Origin: Dechloromonas sp. Dech2017
Lineage (GTDB): Bacteria; Pseudomonadota; Gammaproteobacteria; Burkholderiales; Rhodocyclaceae
Direction of reading: 5' to 3'
Assembly: GCA_009469585.1 (NCBI GenBank)
Contig: SSXW01000003.1
Location: 124,001-188,000, forward strand
DNA: 64,000 nucleotides
Every line of letters starts with the position of its first letter. Position 1 is the first letter of the stretch. Position numbers and translations under genes: made by a program. The notes beneath the pieces are model-generated. The model ran no database searches, was not told where the DNA came from, and was given only the letters and a program-made list of their open reading frames with translations. Shown here in pieces: positions 44,967 through 53,498 of the stretch.

Positions 44967-45686
44967 ATGAAACGCGCCCTGGTCACCGGCGGCAGCGGCG
45001 GCATCGGCGCGGCGATCTGCCGGCGCCTGGCCGCCGACGGCCACCACGTCATCGTCCATGCCAACCGCGGACTGGCCAAGGCCGAAGCGGTGGTCGCCGC
45101 CATCGTCGCCGCCGGCGGCAGCGCCGAGGCCGTCGCCTTCGACGTCACCGAGCGCGCCGCCACCGCCGCCGCGCTGGAAAAACTGCTCGAAGGCGGCGCC
45201 ATCCAGATCCTGGTCAACAACGCCGGCATCCATGCCGACGCCGTCTTTCCCGGCATGAGCGCCGGGCAGTGGGATTCGGTGATCGACGTCTCGGTAAACG
45301 GCTTCTTCAACGTCACCCAGCCGCTGACCCTGCCGATGATCCGCACCCGCTGGGGGCGCATCGTCAATATCTCGTCGGTCGCCGGCCTCACCGGCAACCG
45401 CGGCCAAGTCAATTATTCGGCGGCCAAGGGCGCCCTCCACGCGGCCAGCAAGTCGCTGGCGCTGGAGCTGGCCAGCCGCGGCATCACGGTTAATTGCGTC
45501 GCCCCCGGCATCATCGCCACCGACATGATAGACGGCGCCTTCGACGGCGAAGCGATCAAGAAACTGGTGCCCATGCAGCGCGCCGGCCAGCCGGAAGAGG
45601 TGGCCGACCTCGTCGCCTTCCTCGCCTCGGAACGGGCCGCCTACATCTCCGGCCAGGTCATTTCGATCAACGGCGCGATGATCTGA
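44967..45686 (+). CDS. fabG: 3-ketoacyl-ACP reductase (ApeQ-like)
   Basis: The 239-residue short-chain reductase has GGSGGIG (residues 8-14), NNAGIHADAVF, Ser in NISSVAGL, and YSAAK (Tyr and Lys of the active site), so it should be active. ATG at 44967 is chosen because KRALVTGG starts the family and AAGGA is six bases upstream; an ATG 21 bases earlier lies in the repeat. It reduces 3-ketoacyl-ACP with NADPH in the polyene cycle. Confidence 0.88.
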   Translation: MKRALVTGGSGGIGAAICRRLAADGHHVIVHANRGLAKAEAVVAAIVAAGGSAEAVAFDVTERAATAAALEKLLEGGAIQILVNNAGIHADAVFPGMSAGQWDSVIDVSVNGFFNVTQPLTLPMIRTRWGRIVNISSVAGLTGNRGQVNYSAAKGALHAASKSLALELASRGITVNCVAPGIIATDMIDGAFDGEAIKKLVPMQRAGQPEEVADLVAFLASERAAYISGQVISINGAMI

Positions 45687-45761
45687 TTCGCCGCGGGAAT
45701 TCCCTGCCGGGCCGGGCGAAAAAGCACTAGAATCCGCCGGTTCGCCCGCTCCGCCATCGCC

Positions 45762-46112
45762 ATGAAAATCCTGCCCAGCCTCGCCTTGCTCGCCCTCTGC
45801 AGCCTGCCCGTCCAGGCCGAGACCTACAAATGCCTGCGCGGCGGCCAGAGCGTCTTTTCCGACACCCCCTGCCAGGCCGGGGCCAGCCGGGTGGACCAGA
45901 AAACCGACCGCATCGAAGGCAGCCGCCAGCGCCAGGCCGAACTGGTGCACCAGAAAAACCAGCGCCAGCTGTCCGAACTCGAATACCAGGCCTCCCGCGA
46001 CCGGCATGTGCGCGGTGGCTACAGCGTCATCGACAGCATGAACAACAGCGACGACGAAAAGAACCGCGCCGAGGCCGCCAACAAGGCCAGGCGCCGCTAC
46101 AGCAGCAATTGA
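45762..46112 (+). CDS. DUF4124-domain secreted protein
   Basis: The 116-residue protein has a signal peptide (KILPSLALLALCSLPVQA) and a short DUF4124 domain (YKCLRGGQSVFSDTPCQ, one probable disulfide), then a charged helical tail rich in Gln, Arg and Asp. DUF4124 proteins are periplasmic and of unknown role. Six bases downstream is the J-like protein gene. Confidence 0.8.
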   Translation: MKILPSLALLALCSLPVQAETYKCLRGGQSVFSDTPCQAGASRVDQKTDRIEGSRQRQAELVHQKNQRQLSELEYQASRDRHVRGGYSVIDSMNNSDDEKNRAEAANKARRRYSSN

Positions 46113-46117
46113 CGACC

Positions 46118-46813
46118 ATGGCCAACACCCTCTACGACCTCCTCGAAGTCAGCCAGTCGGCCAGCGCCGAAAGCATCGCCGCCGCCTACCAGCGCCTGCG
46201 CGCCGAACCCACCGAAAAAGCCGCGGCCGGCGACGAGGATGCCACCAACCGGCTGATCGCCCTGCGCGAGGCGCACGCCACGCTGTCCGACCCGGCCCGC
46301 CGCCAGCGCTACGACGACGGCCTGGCCGCCCGCGAACTGCAGAATGAAGCGCCGCCCCCCGGCCGGCTCTGGCTCAAGCTGGCGGTGATCGCCGTCGTCG
46401 TCGGCTTTTTCGGCATCACCTACAGCCGCTACCAGACGGCGCAGCAGGTCGCCCGCCATGAAGCCGAGCGCGTCGCCGCCGCCGCCAAGCAGGCCGAGGC
46501 GGAAGCCCGCATGGCCGAACTGGAAGCCCGCCGGGTCCGCGAGGAACGCTTCGAGGCCGAGCGCCAGGAACGCCAGCATCAACGACAGGAAGCCATGGAG
46601 CGGGCCAGCCGCGAGCGTGACATCGCCTACGGCCAGCAGATCAGCCGCAATCTCGAACGGGCCGAAGCCGAGACGCAGCGCGCCAAATGGCGCGAGGAAC
46701 AGCAGAAGGAACAGGCCGAACGCCAGAGAATCGCCGAAGCCGAGCGCCAGCTCAACCGCGAGAAAGCCTATCTGCGCCAGATCGAGATGGAAAAGCGGCG
46801 TTCCGGCTACTGA
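46118..46813 (+). CDS. J-like domain membrane protein with coiled coil
   Basis: Residues 1-68 resemble a DnaJ J-domain (NTLYDLLEVSQSASAESI and ALREAHATLSDPARRQRYD), but the HPD tripeptide is absent: the loop reads RAEPTEKAAAG, so it should not stimulate DnaK. A transmembrane helix (about residues 85-107) is followed by a 120-residue charged coiled coil. It may be a scaffold or adaptor. Start at 46118. Confidence 0.7.
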   Translation: MANTLYDLLEVSQSASAESIAAAYQRLRAEPTEKAAAGDEDATNRLIALREAHATLSDPARRQRYDDGLAARELQNEAPPPGRLWLKLAVIAVVVGFFGITYSRYQTAQQVARHEAERVAAAAKQAEAEARMAELEARRVREERFEAERQERQHQRQEAMERASRERDIAYGQQISRNLERAEAETQRAKWREEQQKEQAERQRIAEAERQLNREKAYLRQIEMEKRRSGY

Positions 46814-46825
46814 GCCTCGCCGACT

Positions 46826-46858
46826 GCCGCGGTCGACGGCAAAAAATCGCCAAAATCG
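46826..46858 (+). repeat. dispersed 33-base repeat, copy M (intergenic)
   Basis: GGTCGAC at 46831-46837, spacer GGCAAAAAATCG, tail CCAAAATCG, then CAATCCGCC. Between the J-like and the following small gene. Confidence 0.8.
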
Positions 46859-46922
46859 CAATCCGCCCGGGCCCGGCGCAATCTGCTACATTGAGCCGAC
46901 ACCCTGGACGACGGAGGCAACG

Positions 46923-47171
46923 ATGAGCGCAATCAACCCGCTGAGCCTGCATGCCGCGGCCCTCAGCCTGGCCGCCGGGCCGGACGACGTGCATGACATC
47001 GAGGTGGCGCTGGCCCAGGCCATCGAGCACGGCGAACTGCGCGCCAACGTCAAGCGCTGGGCCACCGAACAGTGGGAAGGCCGGCAATTGCCGGGCAACA
47101 TCAACCGCCTGGAAACTTTCATCGAAGCGGCCGAACTGGCCGCCTGGCAGAGCCGCCGCCAGCTGGCCTGA
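46923..47171 (+). CDS. small hypothetical protein
   Basis: The 82-residue product is helical and mildly acidic, with AAALSLAAGPDDVHDIEVAL and NVKRWATEQWEGRQLPGN. No signal peptide or membrane segment. No family recognised. A repeat copy lies upstream. Convergent with the thioredoxin gene. Confidence 0.55.
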   Translation: MSAINPLSLHAAALSLAAGPDDVHDIEVALAQAIEHGELRANVKRWATEQWEGRQLPGNINRLETFIEAAELAAWQSRRQLA

Positions 47172-47186
47172 GGGCCGGAAAAAGCC

Positions 47187-47516
47187 TCAGCCGGCAGCCA
47201 GCCGGGCGAGGGCGGCGGCGATTTCCGGCTGCGCCGTCGGCCGTACCAGGCGTTCGACCTCCTGCCCGTCGCGGATGAAAATCAGCGTCGGCCACAGCTT
47301 GACGCGGTAGCTGCGCCCGAGCGGGCGCCCCGGGCCGTCCTCGACCTTGAGGTGGGACAGCTCCGGGTAATCGGCCAAGGCCGAGGCCAGCGGCGACTGG
47401 GCGGCCTGGCAGTGCGGGCACCAGTCGACGCCGAATTCGAGCAGCAGCAGGCCCTGGCGGGCGTCGATGGCGGCCCGCTCGGGGCTGTCGGGGGCGTAGG
47501 TGGCGGCGTAGGCCAT
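47187..47516 (-). CDS. thioredoxin-family protein
   Basis: The 109-residue protein has the thioredoxin fold with active site WCPHC (Cys 33 and 36 region) and the cis-Pro in KLWPTLIF. No signal peptide, so it is cytosolic. CPHC is more like DsbA-type sequences, so its redox potential may differ from thioredoxin. It is near a CPA2 antiporter. Confidence 0.83.
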   Translation of the reverse strand: MAYAATYAPDSPERAAIDARQGLLLLEFGVDWCPHCQAAQSPLASALADYPELSHLKVEDGPGRPLGRSYRVKLWPTLIFIRDGQEVERLVRPTAQPEIAAALARLAAG

Positions 47517-47565
47517 GCGTTTCTCCTCAGAGCCTGTGAATTATTTGGGCGCGCCCGAGAGGCTC

Positions 47566-48765
47566 TCAGGCAACGCGGGCGATCAGCGCTTTCAGGCGGG
47601 CCAGCTGCGGGGCGACCATGGGCACGGTGAGCATGGTGCTGGCCACGGCCATCAGCAGCAGGGCGGTGAAGGTTTCGCTGGTGATGATCTGCTTGTCGAG
47701 CAGGATGTTGGCGAAAATGATCATGATCAGCGCCTTGGTCTGCAGCAGCCAGCCGATGATGCTGGCCTCGCCCGGCGCCCATTTGAGGATGCGGCCAGCG
47801 AGGCGCACGCCGATCAGCTTGCCGGCGACCGAGACGATGAGGAGCAGCGCGGCGGCGGCGAAGACGGCGGCGCCGCCGACTTCCCAGTTGGTGCGCAGGC
47901 CGGTGGACAGGAAGAAGACCGGCATGATGACGAGCAGCACGTGGTGGCGCAGCAGGTCCATTTTTTCCTGGTCGAACCATTCGGCCTCCATGCTCGCCCC
48001 GGCCAGGAAGGCGCCGACCATGAAATGCAGCCCGGCCCAGTCGGCGCCGAAGGACACGGCGGCCAGCCAGACCAGCCCGAGGTACCAGCGATCGCTCTCG
48101 GCCAGGCGGGCCATCAGCCGGTGGAAAAGCCAGGCAGCGCCGGCGAAGATGACGAGGAAGGCGGCCTGGCGGCCGATCCGCTCCCAGTCCATGAGGATCA
48201 GGGCCAGCACGCCCCAGATGGCGATGTCGTCGAGGCTGGCGTAGCGCAGGATGCGCTGGCCGATCGGCTGGCGCAGCACTTCCAGCTTTTCCATGAGGAG
48301 GATCAGGATGGGCAGCGCGGTCACCGCACAGGCCATGCCGACGCCGGCGACGAACTGCCAGCGCATGGCTTGCGGCCCCATCCAGCCGTCGACCGTCAGC
48401 ATCAGCCCGGCCGCCAGGCAACCGAGGAGCAGCGGCGTGCCCAGCGCCAGGCCGGCGGTGATGCCGGTTTCCCGGCGGTGCACCCAGGTCTTGCGCAGGT
48501 CGAGCTCGACGCCGGCGATCATCACGAAGAGCATCACCGCCCACCAGGCGATGCCGTTCAGCGACTGGACGACGGCCGGGTTGAAGACGAAGGCGTAGTA
48601 GTCGGGGAAAGCCTTGCCGAGGATGCCCGGCCCGAGCAGGATGCCGGCGATGATCTGGACGACGACCAGCGGCGCGTAGTAGTCGGTCTTGCCGAGCCGC
48701 CAGATCAGCCAGGGCACGGTGAAGATGATGGTCATGGCGATCAGGAAGATTTCGGTGGTGTTCAT
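47566..48765 (-). CDS. cation:proton antiporter (CPA2 type)
   Basis: The 399-residue protein has about 12 membrane segments and the CPA2 Na+/H+ exchanger pattern with conserved Asp in SLDDIAIWGVL. It has no C-terminal TrkA-N domain, so it lacks the usual regulatory part of KefB/C. Na+ or K+ specificity is not clear. Next to the HPP-CBS gene, with eight bases between. Confidence 0.83.
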   Translation of the reverse strand: MNTTEIFLIAMTIIFTVPWLIWRLGKTDYYAPLVVVQIIAGILLGPGILGKAFPDYYAFVFNPAVVQSLNGIAWWAVMLFVMIAGVELDLRKTWVHRRETGITAGLALGTPLLLGCLAAGLMLTVDGWMGPQAMRWQFVAGVGMACAVTALPILILLMEKLEVLRQPIGQRILRYASLDDIAIWGVLALILMDWERIGRQAAFLVIFAGAAWLFHRLMARLAESDRWYLGLVWLAAVSFGADWAGLHFMVGAFLAGASMEAEWFDQEKMDLLRHHVLLVIMPVFFLSTGLRTNWEVGGAAVFAAAALLLIVSVAGKLIGVRLAGRILKWAPGEASIIGWLLQTKALIMIIFANILLDKQIITSETFTALLLMAVASTMLTVPMVAPQLARLKALIARVA

Positions 48766-48772
48766 CGGCGGA

Positions 48773-49918
48773 TCAACCTCGCGCCGCGGCGGCGGCCTGG
48801 CGGTGGTAGAAGGCGGCGAGCAGGTCGGTCTGGGTCAGCACGCCGAGCAGCCGCCGGCTGTCGTCGACCACCGGGACGATGGCCGGGTGGTCGGCGGCGG
48901 CGAGCAGGGCGGCGATCTCGCCGAGCGGCGTCGCCGGGTGGGCGCTGGCGAAGCGCTCGCTCATGATCTGGCCGACCACTTCCGGCTTGTCGGCGTAGAT
49001 GCCGGGAGTCGGCCGCAGCAGGCGGCGGATGTTGTCGCCGATGCCATGGCCGGGGTCGGGCGCCACGTGGCGCAGGAAATTGTCCAGGGTCAGCACGCCG
49101 ACCACCCGCTGGCTGCGGTCGACGACGGGCAGCCCGGTCAGCCGGTGGGCGCGCAGCAGGTCCCAGGCAGCGTTCAGTTCGGTGGCGAAATCGACGGCGA
49201 TGGCCGGCGCCGTCATCGCCTCGCCGCAGGTCCGCCGCTCGTGCCGGGCGTGGGCGTGGCTGGTCGCCAGGTCGTAGATGCGCACCAGGTCGTCCTCGCT
49301 GACGTCGAGGTAGGTGTCGAGCTTTTCCAGCGCATGTTGCAGGTCGTCGTGGCGGATGCTGCGCCGGGGCGGCGGCGCGGCGGTTCGCCCCGGCCCGGCC
49401 GGGGCGCATTGCGGGTAGCGGCGGCCGGGCATCAGGTTGTTGACGACGAGCACCGCCATCAGCGCCGCCACGGCGTTGAGCAGCGCCGTGCCCAGGCTCA
49501 TCCCGTGCTGGACGCCGAGCGCGAAGACGACGGCCATCGCCCCGCCCGGCGGATGAATGCAGCGCAGCCAGGCGGTCAGCCAGATCGACAGGCCGAGCGC
49601 CGCGCCGATGGCCAGCCAGGCCGGCTGCAGCCACAGGCCGCAGAGGGCGCCGACGACCGCCGACAGGACGAGGCCGCCGGCCAGCGACCAGGGCTGGGCG
49701 AGCGGGCTGTGGGGTAGGGCGAAGAGGATCACCGTGCTGGCGCCGAGCGGGGCGAGCAGGTAGCTGACGCCGGGGCCGGCCGGCAGCACGGCGAGGATGG
49801 CCTGCATGAGCAGGATGCCGAGCAGCCCGGCCAGCGCGCTGATCCAGCGCTCGCGGGCGGACAGCGGCGCGGCGTCGGCGACCAGGTAGCGCCGGGCGAA
49901 GGCGTCGAGGGCGTTCAT
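48773..49918 (-). CDS. HPP-family membrane protein with CBS pair
   Basis: The 381-residue protein has an N-terminal HPP integral membrane domain (four helices, with CIHPPGGAMAVVF) and two C-terminal CBS domains (DRSQRVVGVLTLDNFL; DDSRRLLGVLTQTDLL), which probably bind adenosine nucleotides. HPP proteins have been linked to nitrite or anion movement; the substrate is unknown here. It overlaps the glycosyltransferase gene by four bases. Confidence 0.85.
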   Translation of the reverse strand: MNALDAFARRYLVADAAPLSARERWISALAGLLGILLMQAILAVLPAGPGVSYLLAPLGASTVILFALPHSPLAQPWSLAGGLVLSAVVGALCGLWLQPAWLAIGAALGLSIWLTAWLRCIHPPGGAMAVVFALGVQHGMSLGTALLNAVAALMAVLVVNNLMPGRRYPQCAPAGPGRTAAPPPRRSIRHDDLQHALEKLDTYLDVSEDDLVRIYDLATSHAHARHERRTCGEAMTAPAIAVDFATELNAAWDLLRAHRLTGLPVVDRSQRVVGVLTLDNFLRHVAPDPGHGIGDNIRRLLRPTPGIYADKPEVVGQIMSERFASAHPATPLGEIAALLAAADHPAIVPVVDDSRRLLGVLTQTDLLAAFYHRQAAAAARG

Positions 49919-50679
49919 GGGCGGTCGCTCAGGCGGCGCACCAGCAGCCGGGGCAGGCGGAGCAGGAAGCCGAGGAAGAGGCGGGTGTGCATCCAGGTCA
50001 GCAGCGTGTTGTCGCGCAGGTACTTGAAATGCGAGACGCCGCCCTGGTCGGCCCGGAAATAGCGCACCGGGGCGTCGATGTTGCGCGGCCGGACGCCGGC
50101 CCAGCACAGGCGGACGACGGCCTCGGGGTCGAAATCGAAGCGGCGCATGAAGCGGTTGGCGCGCATGATTTTCATCAGCGGCGCGATCGGGTAGACGCGA
50201 AAACCGTACAGCGAATCGCCGATGCCCATCCACAGCGTTTCCAGGTTGGCCCAGCCGTTCGACACCTTGCGGCCGTTGACGCGCAGGGCCGGGGCGTCGG
50301 CGTCGAACACCGGCTTGCCGAGGATCATCCGCTGCGGTTCGCGCTGCGAGGCGGCCATGAAGTCGGGGATCAGCTCGGCCGGGTGCTGGCCGTCGGAATC
50401 CATGGTCAGGGCGTGGCTGTAGCCGGCGGCGGCGGCCTGCGTGATGCCTTCGAGGACGGCGGCCCCCTTGCCGCGGTTTTCCGGCAGGACGATGATTTTC
50501 AGGCCGGCGTCGGCGGCGGCCAGCGCCTGCAGCTGCTCGGCGCTGCCGTCGGTGCTGCCGTCGACCACCACCCACACCGGCGTCCACTGCGCCCGCGCCG
50601 CCTGCACGGTGGCGAGCACCTTGGGGCCGGGGTTGTAGCTGGGGATGAGGACGAGATGGGTGGTCGAGGCGGCGGGCAT
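49915..50679 (-). CDS. glycosyltransferase family 2 (aryl polyene lipid)
   Basis: The 254-residue protein has the GT2 start LVLIPSYNPGPKVL and DGSTDGSAEQL, with metal site Asp in TMDSDGQHP. Two hydrophobic segments near the C terminus could anchor it. In aryl polyene clusters a GT2 domain together with an acyltransferase adds a sugar to the lipid (ApeJ-like); here the two roles are separate genes. It might also serve envelope sugars. Confidence 0.82.
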   Translation of the reverse strand: MPAASTTHLVLIPSYNPGPKVLATVQAARAQWTPVWVVVDGSTDGSAEQLQALAAADAGLKIIVLPENRGKGAAVLEGITQAAAAGYSHALTMDSDGQHPAELIPDFMAASQREPQRMILGKPVFDADAPALRVNGRKVSNGWANLETLWMGIGDSLYGFRVYPIAPLMKIMRANRFMRRFDFDPEAVVRLCWAGVRPRNIDAPVRYFRADQGGVSHFKYLRDNTLLTWMHTRLFLGFLLRLPRLLVRRLSDRP

Positions 50680-50713
50680 GGCGGGCGGTGGGTCGGCGGC
50701 GATCAGGCGGCAA

Positions 50714-51496
50714 TCAGGCAGCGGTCGCTGCGGTCGACGGGAAATTCGGGCTGATTTCGGAACGGAAGTAGCTTTCCAGTTCGGCGGTGAAGGCCGGCAC
50801 GTTGGCCGGCACCGGGAAGACCTTGCCGAGCCGGATGCGGCAATGCAGCGGCAGCGCCGGCCGGCGGAAGAGCGGCCAGGCCTTGCCGAGATAGGGCGTC
50901 GAGAAGTCGATGAGCAGCGTCTGCACCGCCACCTTGCTGCGGCTGGCGACGAAGCCGACGCTCGGCGAGCAGGGATCGACGGGAAAGTTGGCGGTCCGCG
51001 TGCCTTCCGGGAAGATCACCAGGTGGGCGCCCTGCTGCAGCGCCTCGCGGGCTTCGAGGATCATCTGCAGCGGCTGGTCGTTGCGGATGTAGCGGGCCAG
51101 GCGGGCGGCGGCGCCGAACAGCAGGTTGTCCATCAGCGAGGCCTTCATGACGCAGACGGCGTTGGGCAGGCGGGAGACGATCATCACCGCGTCGAGCAGC
51201 GAGGGATGGTTGGCGGCCAGGATCAGCGGGCCGCCGTCACGCAGGCGGTCGAGCTGGCCGAGGTCGAAGCGGCAGGCGCAGAACAGTTCGAGAAAGCGCA
51301 GGTAGACGCGGAAACCGGCCGAGATGAAGCGCCGGCCGAGCGGCTGGCCGAGACGGCGGGGGAGCAGCGGATGGAAGAGCAGGGCGAAGGGCAGCCAGGC
51401 CAGGCAGATGGCGGCCAGCGCCCCGAGCCCGGCCAGCATGGCGACGGTTTCGTAGGCTATCCACAGCGGACGACGCCAACTGCCGCGATCAGTCAT
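50714..51496 (-). CDS. 1-acylglycerol-3-phosphate-type acyltransferase
   Basis: The 260-residue membrane-bound acyltransferase has NHPSLLDAVM (NHx4D) and FPEGTRT (residues 96-105 and about 158-164). It may add acyl groups to lysophospholipid or to the polyene carrier. Repeat copy N encodes its last residues (NFPSTAATAA). Confidence 0.85.
   Translation of the reverse strand: MTDRGSWRRPLWIAYETVAMLAGLGALAAICLAWLPFALLFHPLLPRRLGQPLGRRFISAGFRVYLRFLELFCACRFDLGQLDRLRDGGPLILAANHPSLLDAVMIVSRLPNAVCVMKASLMDNLLFGAAARLARYIRNDQPLQMILEAREALQQGAHLVIFPEGTRTANFPVDPCSPSVGFVASRSKVAVQTLLIDFSTPYLGKAWPLFRRPALPLHCRIRLGKVFPVPANVPAFTAELESYFRSEISPNFPSTAATAA
50727..50759 (+). repeat. dispersed 33-base repeat, copy N (3' end of acyltransferase gene)
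   Basis: GCTGCGGTCGAC, spacer GGGAAATTCGGG, decayed tail CTGATTTCG. Covers the codons before the stop of the acyltransferase. Confidence 0.55.
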
Positions 51497-52328
51497 CGAC
51501 CTGCACGCGGGTCGACGATTCGCCGAGTATCCAGGTCACCGCCACGCCGCCGGCGAAATAGTCCTTCTGGCGGACCAGCGGACTGTCAGCGAAGGTGGCG
51601 CCGCTCAGGTTGTCGTAGCGGACGAAGCCGCCCACCCAGTATTTCGGGAAGCGCTTGGACAGCGCCGCCAGGTACTGCATGCCGGCGTAGCCGGCCTTGG
51701 CCTGGTAGGCCGGCCGGTCGGCCGTGGCGTATTGCGGGGCCACCGTGTAGTAGTAGGCGTGCTGGCGCTTGTCGCCGAACAGCGGGCCGGCGAGCAGGCC
51801 GAGGTTCCAGCCGGGCAGGCCGGGCAGGTCGGTGACGTCCATGTTGAGCTTGGGGTGGAAGACCCAGCCGATATCGCGCGGCGTGCCCTCGACGGTGAAG
51901 GCGGCGCGCAGGGGCAGCAGCAGCTTGACGAAGCGCGCCCGGTTAGCCGAGCGCCACAGCGTCAGGTCGATCTGCGGGCCGATTTCGAAGGTGGCGTCGA
52001 GATCGCGCATGCCGGCCCGGGCCGCGATGTCCTTGCTGCTGGCCGGCGGGGCGAGGGCCAGGCTGACCGTCAGGTCGACGCGGTCGGAATCGAAGAAGCT
52101 GCCGCGTATGCCCTGACGGTCGGCCTTGAGGAAATCGCCGTGGTAGGTGAAATGCGGCACCGGCATCAGGAAATTGTTGGTCTGGTCGGAGCCGCGATAG
52201 GACGGGAAACTGAAGGCGGCGACGCCGGCCCCGACTTCCCACAGCGGCTGCTCGCCGGCCAACGCCGGCGGCGTTGTAGCGAGGACCAGGGCGAGGGCGG
52301 CGATTGCGGATGATTGCGATGGCGCCAT
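51489..52328 (-). CDS. MipA/OmpV-family outer-membrane protein
   Basis: The 279-residue protein has a signal peptide (about residues 1-24, IAALALVLATTPPALAG) and alternating beta strands with aromatic girdle residues (PSYRGSDQTNNFLMPVPHF and GGFVRYDNLSGATFADSPLV), as in MipA/OmpV porins. The start at 52328 follows the chorismatase stop by two bases. It may be an exit channel or scaffold. Its end overlaps the acyltransferase start by eight bases. Confidence 0.82.
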   Translation of the reverse strand: MAPSQSSAIAALALVLATTPPALAGEQPLWEVGAGVAAFSFPSYRGSDQTNNFLMPVPHFTYHGDFLKADRQGIRGSFFDSDRVDLTVSLALAPPASSKDIAARAGMRDLDATFEIGPQIDLTLWRSANRARFVKLLLPLRAAFTVEGTPRDIGWVFHPKLNMDVTDLPGLPGWNLGLLAGPLFGDKRQHAYYYTVAPQYATADRPAYQAKAGYAGMQYLAALSKRFPKYWVGGFVRYDNLSGATFADSPLVRQKDYFAGGVAVTWILGESSTRVQVDD

Positions 52329-52330
52329 GG

Positions 52331-53332
52331 TCAGCTCCCCAAGGTGTGCGAGGCGACCGCCTCGATTTCGAGCAGGAGATCGCGCCGGCAGATGTCGGCC
52401 TGCAGGTAGATCACCTCGGCCCCGCCGACCAGCGGCGCCAGCAGGTTGCGGATCGCCGCGAAATCGCCGGCGTGCCGGAAATAGACGCGGTACGACAGCT
52501 CGTCCTGCCGGAAGGGGGCCGAGCGGCAGCGGCGGTTGGCCTCGGCGACGACGGCGGCGATGTTGTCCATGGTTTCGCGGCACTGGCCGAGCACGTTGCC
52601 CGGGTGCACCGTCTCGTAGCCGACGATGCTGGCCGTGCCGGAAATGAAGAGCACTTCCTGGCCGACCGGATAGACCAGGTTGGCGCGCGAGAAGGTCGGG
52701 CTGCGCGGCCCGTAGTCGGCCGGGTAGTCGTAGGCGCTGACCTGGCGCGGGTTCTCGATGGGCAGGGCGGGGCTGGCCCCGGCCAGGAAGGCGATGTTGA
52801 GCAGGCCGCCGGCCAGGCCGATGGCGCAGGCGGCCGGAACGTTGCCGCTGGCCTCGTGGCGGCATTCGAGGAAGGCGTCCTGGCGGCCGATGTTGAACTG
52901 GCGATAGCGCTCCAGCCCGCCGATCTCCAGGTTGATCGCCGCCAGGTAGTTCCACACCCGCCACAGGTGCGGCAGGCCCTGGCTGTCGAGCAGCCGGAAG
53001 ATGCGCCGGTAGGCCTCGGCGCTGGCCGACTGCAGCGGCGACTCGTCGGCCGTGCCGGCGAAATCGGCTTCGTCGAGCTCGATGACGCCGTAGAGCAGGC
53101 CGGCGTTGCGCCGCCAGACGATGTCCTCGCCGCGGCCTTCGCTGGCCGGCGAGTCGGCGCGCCAGACTTCGTGGGCAACCGCTGCGGTCGACCCGAAAAG
53201 CGGGGCAAAAACGCGCTGCACCGGCCAGGCCGGCAGGGCGCCGCTGGCCGGCGTGCCGAGCAGGGCGCCGCCCAGTTCGCCACCGGTTTCACGTGAAACC
53301 ACGGCCTTCGAGGAAATGAGCTGGAGGGACAC
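52331..53332 (-). CDS. chorismatase-like (Hyg5/XanB2/FkbO) protein
   Basis: The 333-residue product belongs to the chorismatase/chorismate-lyase-like group that makes hydroxybenzoate or dihydroxycyclohexadiene carboxylate, as XanB2 does for the aryl head group of xanthomonadin. Segments PAACAIGLAGGLLNIAFLAG and EVLFISGTASIVGYETVHPG are typical. GTG at 53332 is chosen; longer open frame upstream runs into the MITE. Start and MITE edge coincide, see the MITE entry. A parS site and repeat copy O lie inside. Confidence 0.8.
   Translation of the reverse strand: MSLQLISSKAVVSRETGGELGGALLGTPASGALPAWPVQRVFAPLFGSTAAVAHEVWRADSPASEGRGEDIVWRRNAGLLYGVIELDEADFAGTADESPLQSASAEAYRRIFRLLDSQGLPHLWRVWNYLAAINLEIGGLERYRQFNIGRQDAFLECRHEASGNVPAACAIGLAGGLLNIAFLAGASPALPIENPRQVSAYDYPADYGPRSPTFSRANLVYPVGQEVLFISGTASIVGYETVHPGNVLGQCRETMDNIAAVVAEANRRCRSAPFRQDELSYRVYFRHAGDFAAIRNLLAPLVGGAEVIYLQADICRRDLLLEIEAVASHTLGS
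53181..53213 (+). repeat. dispersed 33-base repeat, copy O (inside chorismatase gene)
   Basis: GCTGCGGTCGAC, spacer CCGAAAAGCGGG, tail GCAAAAACG. On the gene's strand it encodes FAPLFGSTAAVAHE. Confidence 0.65.
53286..53299. promoter_or_regulatory. parS site (ParB binding), canonical palindrome
   Basis: GTTTCACGTGAAAC, extended to a 16-base perfect palindrome GGTTTCACGTGAAACC. It lies in the first codons of the chorismatase gene and encodes VSRET. Confidence 0.8.
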
Positions 53333-53498
53333 TAGTGGTCTGCCCCGCCGATGGCGGAACAAAATGAAAGCGAAGGATTTGTGCCGTTGGCTAGGCGCGA
53401 ACCGGAGCAATAGCCATAGCTATGGCGAGGATGAGCAACAACGCCAGCGGGGCAAAGACGAGTTTTCATGTTTCGTTATCGGTGGGGCAGACCACTAG
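53332..53498. mobile_element. MITE with 17-bp terminal inverted repeats and CTAG target duplication
   Basis: CTAG at 53332-53335 and at 53495-53498 flank a 159-base element. Its ends are inverted repeats (TGGTCTGCCCCGCCGAT against TGGTCTGCCCCACCGAT on the other strand; 16 of 17 identical). No open frame for a transposase is inside. The CTAG duplication and the TIRs suggest IS5-family mobilisation. The left CTAG provides the GTG start of the chorismatase gene and the right one supplies the TAG stop of the flavoprotein gene. Confidence 0.75.

Noticed and set aside
49117-49142. GCTGCGGTCGAC segment in the HPP-CBS gene
   Set aside because: It encodes a conserved CBS motif (PVVDRSQRVVG) and no A-rich spacer or CCAAAA tail follows.
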